Source: Apostichopus parvimensis (taxonomy: Eukaryota > Echinodermata > Holothuroidea > Aspidochirotida > Stichopodidae). Taken from it: a DNA stretch of 50,420 nt. The notes below the pieces were generated by a model. It saw nothing but the letters and a program-made list of their open reading frames with translations. It was not told where the DNA came from and made no database searches. Within the stretch, counting starts at the first letter, position 1; each line of letters starts with the position of its first letter. The stretch is from NCBI GenBank assembly GCA_000934455.1, contig KN884606.1:1-50420 (forward strand). Direction: 5' to 3'. The position numbers and the translations under genes were made by a program. Positions 12,701 to 27,700 of the stretch are shown one piece after another.

Positions 12701-15700
12701 ACACACAGGTGTTACAGCCATCATCATCCACCTCGTAGCCATGCTCACAGAACATCATGCACATAACCTCTGGACAGATGGCTGCAAAGCAAAAACAAAA
12801 TTATGTTTTCTAACTAATAAGTTGTACATATTTTCACCCTTATTCCAATGTTACCATAAAAACCATTAATAGCCCATAGCTGTGATTTGTTTCACCACAC
12901 AGCGGCCAATACTGTTCTGGTCCTTCCAGTTCTAAATTGCCCTTACAGCATCAACTAACGATGGCTGTTTACACCATCAACTAACGATGGCTGTTTACAC
13001 CATCAACTAACGATGGCTGTTTACGAATGATGCTTTGAGATATAAATGATTTGTTTCACCATACCATTTATGTCCTTCCAGTTCTTAATCAACAAAAACT
13101 CACCTGGAACGTCAACAGCGGCCAGACAAGCGTGTCCGCATCCATTGGAGCAGCATTTCTCATCAGAGGAGCAGTCTTCATCACCAGAGCACATTTCAGC
13201 ACAGATACCAAAACCACCCTCAGGTAGGAAGTTAACAGGGCAACTGCCGGGGTGTTGGACTAAATAAAACATCATGAAATTCATGCTCATGTAAGTTATT
13301 CCTTATATAACATAATAATGTAGTTAACATTTCAAGAATTACCCCATGAAGAACTGACCTGTCTTTTCATTATTCACCAGTTGTACCTAGTTTTTTTTTT
13401 ACTACGTTTAGGGTTCTATTTATTATCGTTTAGTATTGGGTGTTTATAACTATCTGTTTTAGGCTTTTACAATAATTGTGTTACTGTACTATAGTTTCTC
13501 ATACTTATTTAAACATTGACTATGATTTAATCTATTTGACTATTAGTACTCTTGCATAGAACAACAACAACTATGATTTAATCTATTTNNNNNNNNNNNN
13601 NNNNNNNNNNNNNNNNNNNNNNNNNNNNNNNNNNNNNNNNNNNNNNNNNNNNNNNNNNNNNNNNNNNNNNNNNNNNNNNTTCAGTATCGTTTAGTACGGG
13701 TGTTTTTTATATTGTTGCTTTTGGCTTTTACATTTTTTGCCTAATTGGTTCTATATATTTAATATTTTGGTTTTTGTTTTTAGGTTTACATTTGTAAAGC
13801 GCTTTGAGCAGCTTTGCTGATTATGCGCTACATAAATATTACTTATTATTATTACCTCATGAACCTCAGTTGTACCTCATGAACCTCAAATGTACCTCAT
13901 GTTATTACTTCTATCATTATTTATATAGTGATTAGCTAGTGAACAGCAGTGCAGTGCTGGTGTCTGTATTGGTCAGTCTAACTTGGGTAGACTTACCAAT
14001 TTATAAACCCATATCCCTCTGTCATAATGGGATTTAAAGTCTTCCCCGACTATTGCTCTCAAAATTGACTAAAACTGATGAATGGAGCAAGCTTCATCCA
14101 CTTAATCAGAGACAATCATTCACTAATTAATATAGCCTTGCATCAATCAAATTTGGAATACCAAGATGACGTTATCCCATAAATCAACATCTACAAAGTT
14201 AAGGCGAATGAAACACTACCCCCACATCTCTGCATCTATGCTTTCTATGGTGATATTATAGAATGGCCCATTCATTTACACTTTTCTCTTAAAGGTGGTT
14301 GTCACATACCTGGCACGTTTTCGGCTTCAACGCAGGTGTGTCCGCAACCGTTGCTGCAGCACTTCTGGGTAGGAGTACAGTCGTCGTCATTGGAGCACTG
14401 CTCGACACAGATACCGAAGGAATCGGCAGCCACGGCAGGGCAGGTACCGACATGAACACCTGTGTAGAGAGATAAAGGGAACACCATCCGGTAGATATTA
14501 ATTAATTTAAAAAAAATTATTATGATAAATAATAAATGAAAAATATATAAAAAAAAATAATAAAATTACAAAAATTTAAAATAATCATAAAATTTAAAAA
14601 AATTAAAAAGTACTTATAGTTCTAAATATGACATGGGTCCATTACTTTAAATTGCTATCAATTCTATCGCATTCTGAGACCAACTTTTTCTTCTTTCGTT
14701 TTGTTTTCTTTCTGTCCAACTTAACGAATAGAAAACGTGGATATCTGAAACACGACTGCATGTGAACAAAGACCATTCAGTATCAAGGCATATCCAGCCT
14801 GTAATATCAGCACATGAACATATTTATTTGTCCAACTCTCCCAAACCAGGTTTATGCAAATGTTTGGCAATGGGAGTTCATGTGAATACCAAATACATCA
14901 ATGTTTTTTAAGTTTCCGCATACCCAAACGCATCTTTGTAGTACTGAAAGAAAAAATCTTCCCCTTTAATTTAAGTTGCTTTACTTTAAAAACACAGCAA
15001 GCTTTCTTTCAAATATATGTCCCCTGCTTAAAACCATTTGATTGCAAAATGATGTCAGTAATGGATGTCTTGTAAAAACATTTTTCACCATTGAACAGCT
15101 CATAAATCTCAACATTGTCAGAATAAGTTTTCTGATCTTTCGAGAACTACTCTGATACAGTAAGAAACTATAATCGTGTTGGTTTGAGTGCTTTTAATAC
15201 CTAACGCTTCTTTATTCTGATGGGATTTTCAAACGTTACAGATTCTTCAACCACTTACTTGGTGGATCCTTACAGGCGCACAGAGCGCAGCCGTCTTCGC
15301 CGATCTTGGGTCCGAATTCGCAGAACATCATGCACATCATGTCGTCACAACCGACTACATTCAAAGTGAGAAAGAATTAAGCAATGAAAAGTCATTGACA
15401 CCCTACAGACGATGGTATGTAGACACCAACACTTTGTTAATATTTACTTATGAATAGTAGAGCGCTCCCATAAGTAAATAGAGAGAACAATACAATAAAA
15501 CAGTAACACTTACATCCATCCACACACCAACCCAATACGTATAACCCACCCACCCACCCCACGACCCACAATACATAAATATATACACACACACATATGC
15601 ACAATACATACACATATGCATACATACACAATTGAATACAAATACACACACGCATATATATATAAGTATATGCATATACATACGCACATACATATACACT

Positions 15701-18700
15701 TCATTCATTCCTCCAATACATATATAATTAAAATAAAATAACATAAATAATAAATATAACATAAATAATTAAGCGACAAAAATCATACACGAAGCTTTGA
15801 TGAAGTGAAATTTGACATCTGCAGTTACCTGGCACTTCAGACACAGTGATGCAAACCCGGCCACAGCCATTGGAACAACACTTCTGGCCATCGGAACAGA
15901 CGCTGTCATCATCACACATGTTGACACAGGCACCTAGCATACCCTCTCCAAGTTTGGTGTTTACCGGACAGGTACCTGGACGAACAACTGACGAGCGAAA
16001 CAAAGACGTTGAACATCACCAACGGTTGTAGAAAACTGTACAAAACTTTACTTCTGAAGGGGTTGGGTGTGGGAGGGGGGTTGAAAAGAAAGTGTTAGGT
16101 GAGGGGGTAATTGTTAAATAACTTATGCAGTGGTGGTATGAACGACATTCTAATTTGGAAAATTAGGCTGCTGTTTGGCTGATACAGAGATTCTAAACAA
16201 AGAATGAAAAGAAACTGACTAAGATACATTGTAGAAACTTTTCGAAACAACAAAGAAACTTTGGCTGGAAATGGAATCCTGCTCATGTGACCTCGGGTAT
16301 ACACATCTTGCGTTCTACTAATTGTTTGGCCAATTGTGGTGGCCAATTGGCTAAGGCGTCGGACTCGTGATCCAAGGATTGCTGGTTCGATTCCAGCCTA
16401 GTTCATTACGTTGTGTCCTTGGGCAAGATGCTTTATCTCACTTGCCTCTCTCCACCCAGGGGTTAAATGGGTACCTGTGAGGTAACTTGTCATTAGGCGC
16501 AGTATATAACTGCTGCTGACTGGAGGGTTTGTCTCTGGGACAGGTTATCATTGACCAGGGGTAATATAACGTCTGTAAAGCGCTTTGAAACCTATCGCTG
16601 GTATAAAGCGCTATATAAAAAGTAAATATTATTAATATTATTATTATTTAACGGTATATCTCTCACCGGGTTTATCAGCTGGGTCAGTGCAAACATGGCC
16701 GCATCCATTGGAGCAACATTTCTGGTTTCCGGTACAGTTGCCGTCGTTTGCACATCCCTCCATGCAGACACCAATCTGTGTGGCATCCACGACTGGACAT
16801 GCACCAGGCTTGACTGATGGTTGAATCAATTTAATCATTTAAAAAATTTAATTTGGAGTTTATTAAAGCAAGGATGGTAGAAATAATAAAATCACAAACC
16901 AACCATCCAAACTCAAAAAGCAAAATTTTTGGCAAAGCCCTTCTAGGTTTATGTAGCTGGCATGATATAGCATCACCACGGTTACAACGTATAGAGCTGA
17001 GGTGCGATTGGCAGGGAAATAATTCATCCAGTGTGGATTAGCAAGATTTAAATAATAATGCAGTAATTAGCATACAGTAATTCACATCGTTTAGCAGTAA
17101 ACTGATAATCGCAAAAGGCCTTAATTAGTTTGCTACGTCATATTTCATTTCAAATAGGGAAGATAAAAATCGAGAAATTTCTGAAATTTCTGAACTTACT
17201 CGTTTTACAGCAACGTGATTGAATTGTTACCAGTACGAACAAGCTTCCAGGTGACAAAACGTTTAAGATATATTGGAATGGCCATTTTCCAATCATTTTA
17301 ATACATGCTTTGTTTCATCGATTGCAACCTTACATTGGAGTCATACCTTAGTACATTGTTAAAGTTACTGAGAATTAAGCAGACCAAGATGAAAAATTCA
17401 TTTGTTCTGAAAGAGACAATTAAATAACCGTTATACCTCCTTTCAGTGCGTCCATGCAGACATGTCCACATCCGTTACTGCAGCACTTCTGGTTGGCGGT
17501 GCAACCACCATCATGGTCACACATCTCGGTACAGGCACCCATACTTCCTGCGGGAGGCACAGGGCACTCTCCCTCGTGAATTTCTGTCAAAGTCGAAAAT
17601 ACATTAAATTGTTGCGAGAAACGTCAAGAGATAATACTTTAATCCCTTTTACAAAATGTGACCGTCTTCCACTTTGCTATATCTAAGCTCTTAATTTCTT
17701 CTTCAAGACATTGTAAATGGTGAAAGAAAAACTTAATAATCTCTTTATTTGACTAATGAGTTCAGACTATGTGAAGATATATCCTTGCCTAACGTGGGCA
17801 TAGAAGTCTACAAATGAAAGATGGGAAGTAAAAAATAATGTTCTTTGGTTCTTGCTAGATTGCTAAGATTGTCCAACGTTTGGAAAGATGGCCAAAGGGT
17901 AAATCAATCTTACTGCTTGCTAAGCTTTGACTTTAAACTAGGGAATGACGGTTCCTAATTAAGAAACAATATGCATCGTCAAAGTAATTAGCTGTCATTG
18001 ATTGCTGTTTTAGGAATTCTGGGTGGGGGAAGGGTGGAGGGAGGGGGGTAATGGAGGTAGCAGAAGCAGGTGAGGTGACCTCTAGTTACCCTTATTCTTT
18101 CATTCTACCTTTTATTACTTGTTCGTTCCTTCCTGTAATCACCAGATTGTTTATTACAGATTGAGTGTCACTGTCCTAACAAATACACATTGTCATGTAA
18201 CATGACTTAACATACGAGAAGGGGTGGGGGTGGGGGTGGGGGTGGGGGTGGGGTGTGTTCCACTACCCCTTTCATCCTGCTTCATTCCTAGTTTCTCCTT
18301 TTCTGTCTTCATTCATCAGATTGTTATTACATTGATACAACTTCAGGGCTGAGGGGGCTGCAGCATAATGAAGCCAGGCTGCCATATGAGACACCAGGCT
18401 GCAGTATCACACAATAGTCACATACTGCTGATCTACCGAGCCAATCTCTGTTGTTTGATATATTAATTCAGCTTGGCTGCAGGGGATTTAATATGCAGCT
18501 GCTGCAGCTTTTCTTTTGGACACAGTGCCATACGTTTTTGCTTTTGTTTTTTTACTTTAAAACCCGTTTTTATTTTCATTATTGCCATAAATTGCACACA
18601 ATCTTTCATCAAATTCCAGCTGTGTTTAACCATTGATTTGGAGGTAGGAGTAGAGGAGGAGACCAGACCATTGGTCTCACGATCTACACCCTTACCCTAA

Positions 18701-21700
18701 CCGTGTCACCTGCATTTAATACTACAATGCTTCATTTGTCTTTTTCTTTGCTCACCGGTTTGTTCGTTACAGATGCAGGTATCGCAGCCGTTCTGGTCCT
18801 TCCTGTACCCGTACGGGCACCACATGAAACACATCACCGCGGGGCACTCTACAGGCACATCCTCGGCGGGCATGCAACCGTAGCCGCAACCGTTTGAGCA
18901 ACACTTGTGAGTGGAGTCGCAATCCGCGTCGTTGTCGCAGAGGTTCACGCAGATGCCGAAAGCGTCTTCGGCAAGAGCCGGGCAGCTGCCGAGATGGATC
19001 TCTGTGAGAGGTTGATGGAAGAGAAATGAAGAAAATTATATTTAAAACAAATGAAGCAAGTTGATAAGAAGATTCTATTCCAATCGAAGGCAATTAGGCA
19101 TGAGAAGATGTTTCAACTATTTGTTCGTGTAGTATAGTATGTTGAAATGTTCACTTGGAGATTTCAAGAGATGGAAGACTTTTTTTTCTTTCTTTTCTTG
19201 GTATCTCAAAGATTCTATGAGGTGTGAAAACATGATTCCTACAATTGATCAAGAAATAAAAAGAGGAAAATAAGAAAATTAACAAATATGAGAGGATGTG
19301 ACAAAGGAAAGAACAAAGGAAGGAACAAATCTAACACTTCTTAAAAGTTAAGTTTAAAAACATTGATATGAATTGTGTAACTGCAAGATGGTGTGTACGA
19401 TTTTCTAAACTCTTTCAAAATCTCACCTATTACAAAAATATAACCTCAAAGCACGACACAAAAATGACGAACCTTTCTAGAGCAACTATCATCCTAAAAG
19501 GGCGCAGAAAATTTCTACAAAAGAAGTGGCAAGTATTTCAACTCTACCAAACCAGTCTCAAGTTCCAATTCAAGATTATAATTGGTCAATGTCTTTGGAT
19601 AATTTACCACTGACGAACAATTACCACAAATGGTTTAATTACTCTGTAGTCAAACTCTCCAACAGTTGTAAGGATGTTAAATCGAACCATAACAATCAAA
19701 AATCTTGTGGAGGAGGAGAGAAACATAAAACCTTCATAAAAGAAACATTGGCAACACAATGTTCGGCCGATATTTGCCTTTAGTGGTCGTTATAAACAGA
19801 TCCGTAAGCTGTGTACATTGCCTTCGTAGCCAAGCTACTCTCTATACAAATAGCAACCCATTATGTGCGCTTCATACCTGGAACTTCAGTACACTGGCAG
19901 ATTTCACAGCCATTCTGGTCACGTTGGAAGCCATTGGGACAGAACATCCTGCACCTAGCTTCCGGACAAATGTCTAACGGATGACAGGAGAAAGAATAAT
20001 GAATTTGAAGAATGCAGTGAGGAGAAACACCTCTGGTCACCTTCACTATGTATTAGGATCAACTTTAGAATAAATTTGGCCACAAAACAATTGTCGGAGA
20101 ATTTATGCAAGTTCTCACCAGGATTCATTGCCACAGGATACTAAAAAGCTCATAGCACTTTAGAGAATTCTGAAAATTGCTATCGTAGTACAGTAGGTAA
20201 AAAGTCCACTTTGTACCCACTTTGTACCCACTTTGTACCCACTTTGTACCCACTTTGTACCTACTCTGTACCCACTCTGTACCTACTTTGTACCCACTTT
20301 GTACCTACTTTGTACCCACTTTGTACTTACTGTACTTTATACCCACTTTGTACTTACTTTATACACACTTTGTAGGTACAAAGTCCACTTCTTAGCATTG
20401 CTGTTTGTTTTTCTTAGTTTTTTTGGGGGGGCGCAGGGGAAGGGAAGGGGAAGTGGTGGGGGCTATATGTTACTTGGTGATACATAGTTTTTTTGGGGGG
20501 AGGGAGGAGGTGGGGCTATACATTATTTGGTAATACTTAGTTTTATTGGGGGGAGGGAGGGGGTGGGGGCCATATGTTATTTGGTGATACAGTGCTAAAC
20601 AGGGAGTGACCTACTAGACAAGGCCACAAAGGTTTTTCATATCACTTCTTTTCATAACGCAGTATGAATATGTCCCCTCCATCTTTATTTTGATATATAT
20701 ATTCGTTTCCATTGTGATATAACAGATGAGGGGAATGAGAAATATCACTTTTGAGAAAAAAAATCAGACTATAGGTGCCAGTATTCTCACCATTAACATC
20801 ACTTTGTATTTTACATTAATTAGAAATTTTATAACAAAGTAAGCTAAAGACAGATGACTTCTAATACACATCGTAAAGCAGGAACCTTAATCAATGAAGT
20901 TTGCTTCTTTTTTATTGTACAGAACATTCAACCAATTACTCTACATCCAGCCAATTCAAGTATCATCAAGTTTTTGGTGGAGTCAACCTGTTGGAAATAT
21001 CTGAACTTTTCAAAAAGTAAGTGTACACCACAAGCTATCGTGACAGCCTTTGCTGTGACAATTTTTTAACAAATTAAAATTGGTAAGCATACACCCATTC
21101 AAGACATAACTGTCATACAACAACAGTAATTCATCTTATCGCACCCTTTCCCTTGACCCTTCATGCACCCCCCCCCCTCACCCCCAATGCTGCTTTTGGC
21201 CTTATTAAGCCTTTAGGAGTCTACCTAAGTTGCATAAAACCTACCTGGTTGGTCGTTACAGATACACATATCGCAGCCTTCGACTGTCTTCTGGAAGCCG
21301 TATGGACAGTACATGTTACACATGAAGGACGGGCAAGGTTCTAAAAATATAAATATTGAAAATGAGAGACAAAAATGGAAAGGATGAATTACAGCAAATA
21401 TTGTAGAGCATTAGAAAAAAGTGTTTATGTCTAGTAAACCTGGAATGCTTAGCCAAACTGAAAAGGAATGATAAGATATTTTATATATTAAAAGTCTCAA
21501 ATTTTTCGACATTTATCTATAATATTCCATATTTCGAAAACCTCCCAACTAACGTGGGATGGTTACGACTCTAACAGCGTGTTCAGAAGTCACACTTACC
21601 TACATTACTTTGTTTGAATTAAAATTAATCTATTTCAGGAAAGAACTGGTTTAATCCTAATAAGGCAAGGCATACTGTATCACCCAAAGTTTTACTTGCC

Positions 21701-24700
21701 CATCTCTTTCTCCCAACTTAACCTTAGACTGCATTTAACTGTTGTATATTATCAATGTTTTTTTGTATTTCGTTTCATTCATTGTATCAATGTTCTTTGT
21801 ATTTTGTATCATTCATTGTATTGCTCACCGCAGATATGTAATTTCCTTCTGGGATTCAATAAAGTTGACTTACTTACTTACTTACCCCCATCCCCCTACC
21901 CCCACCCTGCAACTTTGCCATTTTCTATGTGACATAAGGTAAATCAGATTATGAACGGATCCTGTGTACGGAAGAATTAACCCGCCTAAATGATTAATGT
22001 CTGAACTCTGTTCCTTGATCATATTTCTCTACCGTGTAACCATATACATACCAGGTTTGCATACACAGGTATCGCAACCGTTGCTGTCTTGTTCGAAACC
22101 GTGTTCGCAGAACAACGCGCACATGACCGGCGGACAAGTGTTGCAGACACAGACATCACAGCCGTTGTCGTCGGTCTGGAAGCCGTGCTCGCAGAACATG
22201 GCGCACATGACTGGTGGGCAATCTTCACACTCACAGAGCTCGCAACCATTGGCATCGGTCTTGAATCCATTCGGACAGAACATTCTGCATCTCTGCTGTG
22301 AGCAGACAGCTGAAAGGAAATGGAAGGAGACACTCAATGCAGGAAGTTGCTCAAGGAAGCTGGTTGCACTTATCATGTACAGCAGGTGGCTTGCAAACCC
22401 CCAGGATCTTCCACAGGCATTACAATCTTGCCTGAGTATAGCAAATACCACCTGAGTCCCCTGTGTTTTTGGCCCAAAACAGGGGAGATTGAATATCTAC
22501 CTGAGTTGGTAATGCTAGCCATAATGAACGTTCCTCTGCATAAAATTTAAGATTACACACACATTCGTCTTCACCTCGGAAAGTAGTGCTTGCCATTAGA
22601 CCACTTGTGTTTACAATCATACGGTGGCGGATCAATTAATTAGGTGCGCTCAATTATGAATCCTAATAACAGTACTTGGGGTAGTTTATGCTATCAAGTA
22701 ACAAAATATTAATGCTTGTGTGTATTAACTCACGTGGTGGGTTACAGACGCAAGTGTCACAACCGCTGGCATCCTTCTTGAAACCGTGTTCGCAGAAAAG
22801 AGCACACATGACTGGTGGACATGTGTTACAGACACAGATATCACAACCGTTGGCATCAGTCTGGAAGCCGTGTTCACAGAACATCATGCACATCATCTCT
22901 GGGCAGGTTGCTGAGGATTAAAACACAAACAAAACAAAAACAAATATATGAATGACTGAACAACAGAAAATCATATAAAAACTTGAAAAACAAAGAAGAA
23001 ACAAACTCTTAATTGCTTTAAACAGGGCTACAACTAATGACATCAGCATTAAAATTCCTACGCTCCACCAAATTAACTGAGGCCTCAAAGACCTTTCTTT
23101 GCTTGGTTGTGACCCTTACCGTGCCATGTCCTTGCTAAGGGGTACCAGTCAGAAACACTGCCTTACACAAAATGTGCAGGGGTCCACACCCCCACTTAAA
23201 TCAATATAACCCAGGAAGTAGTGATAAAAGGTTTTGGGATGGTGAATACAACTAGATGGAAAATAAATACTTGACGTGTTGTTACTTACGAGGTGGATTG
23301 CAAACGCAGGTATCGCATCCATGTACGTCGGCCTGGTAACCATGTTCACAGTACAATGCACACATGATTGGTGGACAGTCATTGCAGGCGCAGATTTCAC
23401 AGCCGTTTTCATCGGTCTGGAAGCCAAACTCACATCCCATCCTACATCTAACACCGGGGCAAGGAGCTGAACAAATGCAGAAAGACAACAGTAAAGTTTC
23501 AAAGAGGGGTCAAATGTGGAGGAAAAAGATTGTGGGTGTCAAGGGCCAAAAAGGAAGAAAAAAACCCATGATTACATGTATAGGATGCAAAAAGACGGTT
23601 GCCACAAGCCAAAGTTAGCAAGTCTTAAACATGTTTCGTTTATTGGATAGTAATTCCAAGTAGTAATTGCTGATTGAGTAGTGAATCGCCGATTTAAAGA
23701 TTCAAAACCAGAAAAGTACAAAGTCAGTACTTTATAAACAAACCATCATATAATTGTTTTAAACAGAGATCTTCCAGACCAGACAAGTCAGTGTCACAAG
23801 CAGCATACAGCATGACAAAGACAAGACTTTTACTCAAATCAAGAAATTTGATTGAGGAATATTTTATAACCAACCTGGTTGACAGACGCAAATGTCGCAG
23901 CCATTGTCGTCAGTCATGAAACCGTGTTCACAGAACATTGAGCACATGAACTCTGGGCAAACTGAAATGAAGGAGAAAAAAACAGTCAATGATAAATCAA
24001 ATGACGTCTAAACATCTGCCCAAAATTTTTGCATCCAACCCGAGCTGCAACGAAGAGAATTAGAGCTATTACACGAAAAACTTAAAATTGCAAGTGTGTT
24101 ACAAGTATAAGGGCACTTAGTCGCATTACGTACATCATACAGGGAGGAGGAATTTGCTTCTGATTGTGTTTTAAACAAGTTTATGAGAGCTGCACAGATT
24201 TGTAAATTTTACCAGGTTAAAGGCCAAAACATTTCCCGAGAGAATTTCACCTGTGGATGATTTTCTTTATTGGCGTACTACATTTGCACGTATCCTTACC
24301 TGGGGCTTGGTTACAGACACAGATATCACAACCGTTGTCGTCGGTCTGGTAGCCGTGTTCGCAGAACATGGCACACATGACAGACGGGCACTCTTCGCAC
24401 GCACAGAGCTCGCAGCCGTCTTCGTCGGTCTTAAATCCATACGGACAGGACATTCTGCATCTCTGCTGTGAGCAGACAACTGTGATGATATGCAAAAAGA
24501 ATTGTTGTAGAATAATGAATAGTTGCATTTCACTGCTAAAACCATACATACCAAAAGGTCTACCTAACATTCATCATCACCACTTGCCTAAACTGAAGTA
24601 ATGAGAGTTAAAAAATGTATAAATATTCATGAGCATGGCAACTATTTCACCTACTTGGGACAATATTTTTAAAAATGTCCTTTCATGTCATGCTTCAAAG

Positions 24701-27700
24701 CACTTGTACTGACACAATGAATTTCTTGTTTCTGTTATGATATAGTTTTTAGGAACTGTTCACACTCAGTGACAGTACGGGTGCTCTGAAGTATTGTTTG
24801 AGAGGACAGTACAGAGTGGTATTAGCATTAGACTCAGACAAAGGTTACGAACTGTTCATACTGTCAGTATGAGTGCTTTTAAGCATGATATAAGGGTACA
24901 GTATACAGTGGTATTATCATTTGGAAGCATATAAAGGTTAGGAACTGTTCACACTGACAGTACGAGTGCTATGAAGTATGGTTTGAGAGGACAGTACAGA
25001 GTGGTATAAGCATTAGACTCAGATAAAGGTTAGGAACTGTTCATACTGTCAGTACAAGTGCTTTGAAGTATGGTTTAAGAGGACAGTACAAAGTGGTATT
25101 AGCACTGAAAAATTGTTCCAACTGGTTGATATTGTTAGTTTGTTGTATGAATGTCACTATAAATGTTTAAAATGTTTACAAAAAGTGTGTTACTTTTCAA
25201 GAAAAATATCAACATTTCACCTTTCATTATTATATATTTTTTTCTTTTTTTTCATATTAGTTGATTATTTGAAAGACTTTTATTAGCAGCTTGTGGCTCC
25301 TATACCCGACCTAATTTGTACATAAAAACTCTCTGGTTTGAAGTGTGATAATGATCAAATCATCCAGTGAATATAAAAACAAACTAAGAGCTGCTCTTAT
25401 TACCCCAATTTTGGGCAAAAATATAAAACTACTGTCCCAGAGCACATTTTATCATACATTTTTGAATATGTTACTCTGTGGAAAGTCAAGCACATAGAAT
25501 ATGCACATGAACAACGACAATGGTAACATGTCAGAGAGTAATTGCTATGTCGTACCTGGGGCGTTGACGGCCTCCAGGCAAGAATGACCGCACCCGTTGG
25601 AGCAACACTTCTGAGAGGTTGAACAGTCGTTGTCGGAGGAGCACTCCTCCATGCAGATGCCGACGGACCCTAATGGGACCCGGCCGAGGGGGCACTCTCC
25701 TGGATGGTCCACTAGAGAGAAAAAAATAGCGATTCATATTCAACTGCGACAACCTATGACAAAATCCCATGAAGGCAATAATTCCTTCTCCTCATTGGCG
25801 CCGAAACTATGGAACTCACTACCCATTCATCTAAAACAGGGGTGGGCAACCTTTTTGAATGAATGGGCCAGATATAAGAAGTGAAAATTGACTGGGCGCA
25901 CCTAACCAACGACCTGCTATTGATTTCAAACCTTTGATTCCGAGGACTTTCAAGCAATAGGTGTGTGTACTTAATCTGTATTCACAAAAACATAATGTCA
26001 ATACAGTACAGTTGATAATTAATGGGGATAATAGGCCTACCTGACAGCATAATTAGTGCTGATAAATTCTAAGCAGCTAGCTCGTTTCTTGTGATGATGT
26101 AAAATAGATTGATTTTTTTCTTTTTCTTGAGACATCTAACGGGTCACAAAAAAATCACTGGCGGCCTGCATGTGGCCCGTGGGCCGTAGGTTGCCCACCC
26201 CTGATCTAAAACAGGTCCCCATCAGTTGACAACTTAAGACTTACCCTTTTCAATTCACATTTCTATAAATTAATTTTTGTTTGTTGTATATGTGTTAGTA
26301 TTTTTTTCATTCTTCTTCTTCTTTGCAAAGCGCCTAGAGCAGATTTTTTTCTGGATCAGGCGCTACATTAATTTAGTCATTATTATTATTATTATTATTA
26401 TTAAAAACAAAACAGAGAGTGATTTATCAGAGAGAACTATACAAGCAAACATCTGGTGTCAGCTCAGAAAGCATCATTTCAAAATTTCTTCAAATATCTT
26501 GCAGTTTTTCCGCATATTTCATAGGGACAAAATTCCACCAATTCTTTTGCCTCGTGACTTAATGGAACTGCCAGACTTTAATGTCCAAAGAAAACAGGTT
26601 CGCTATAAAAAAAAGTCTTCACTTTTGTCTTGAGCAGGTGCTGTCTTTGAAGGTTGCCAAATGTGCTATTTTACTTGAGAAACATTCAGAACATTTGAAA
26701 ACTGTAGCAATACATAATTTCAGTGATTTTTCACAATTTAACAGTTTCCACCATCGAAAGGGAAAATACACATTTTTTGCACCTGATTTCACTACAAGCC
26801 TTACATAAAACATTGTGACTCTTACCGACTGGTTCGTGACATTGGCAAATCTCGCATCCCTGCTCATCACGCTCGAAGCCGTGAGGACAGAACATTCTGC
26901 ACATCATGCTATCACAGACAGCTAATAAAGTAAAATAAGGAATCGACTGATCATAAAACGGAAACAATTTTCATAATTGCATGACTAAAATTTGTGATAA
27001 GTTAATTGTCTTAATTAAGTACTTTATGCTTTAATACATTTTTCTTTCATGTTCTGTTTCATTCTTAAGTTACAGTGACTTTCAACACTGAGGGCTCTCT
27101 GGCACAGTCCTCTACAAATTTTCCATGGTACCCACTGTTCCCCCCACTCCACTCCTTCCCCCCCCCTTCCTCTACTATACCCCAAATATTGAAATCCTTG
27201 CACCACAGAACCTAAACATTACATATAACATGCACTACATAGTGCTACAGGCTTCACAGACTGCTAGCCTGCCTTTAATCAATGGCTTTAGTTCGCCCAC
27301 CTTCCGTTAACACCTTAAAGACAAGCATAACTTAATCCACACCAATAACCCATCACTGCCGAACGAATATCAACCGGCCGAGTTTGAAGAGAATCACTCA
27401 CGTGGTGTGTCTACAACATCCATGCAAGTGTGTCCGCAGCCGTTGGAACAACACTTCTGGTTAACACTACAGTCACCGTCACTGCTGCAGGACTCTGAGC
27501 ATATACCACTATTTCCCTCTGGCAGGAAGTTGACAGGGCAGGTACCGGGGCGAACCACTGGAAAATATGGAAACAATAATGGATGTCGTAGATCCGTCAA
27601 AAATCTGGGCATGCAGAAACTTTGTGAACGGATAAATTCAACAATCGACTTCATCAAACGCAAACACAAAAAGGTCCTGAATCTTGAAAATTGTGTGGAA

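Noticed and set aside
20204-20390. Possible CRISPR-like or telomere-like repeat
   Set aside because: 11-bp units without spacers and not a telomere motif; ordinary minisatellite.
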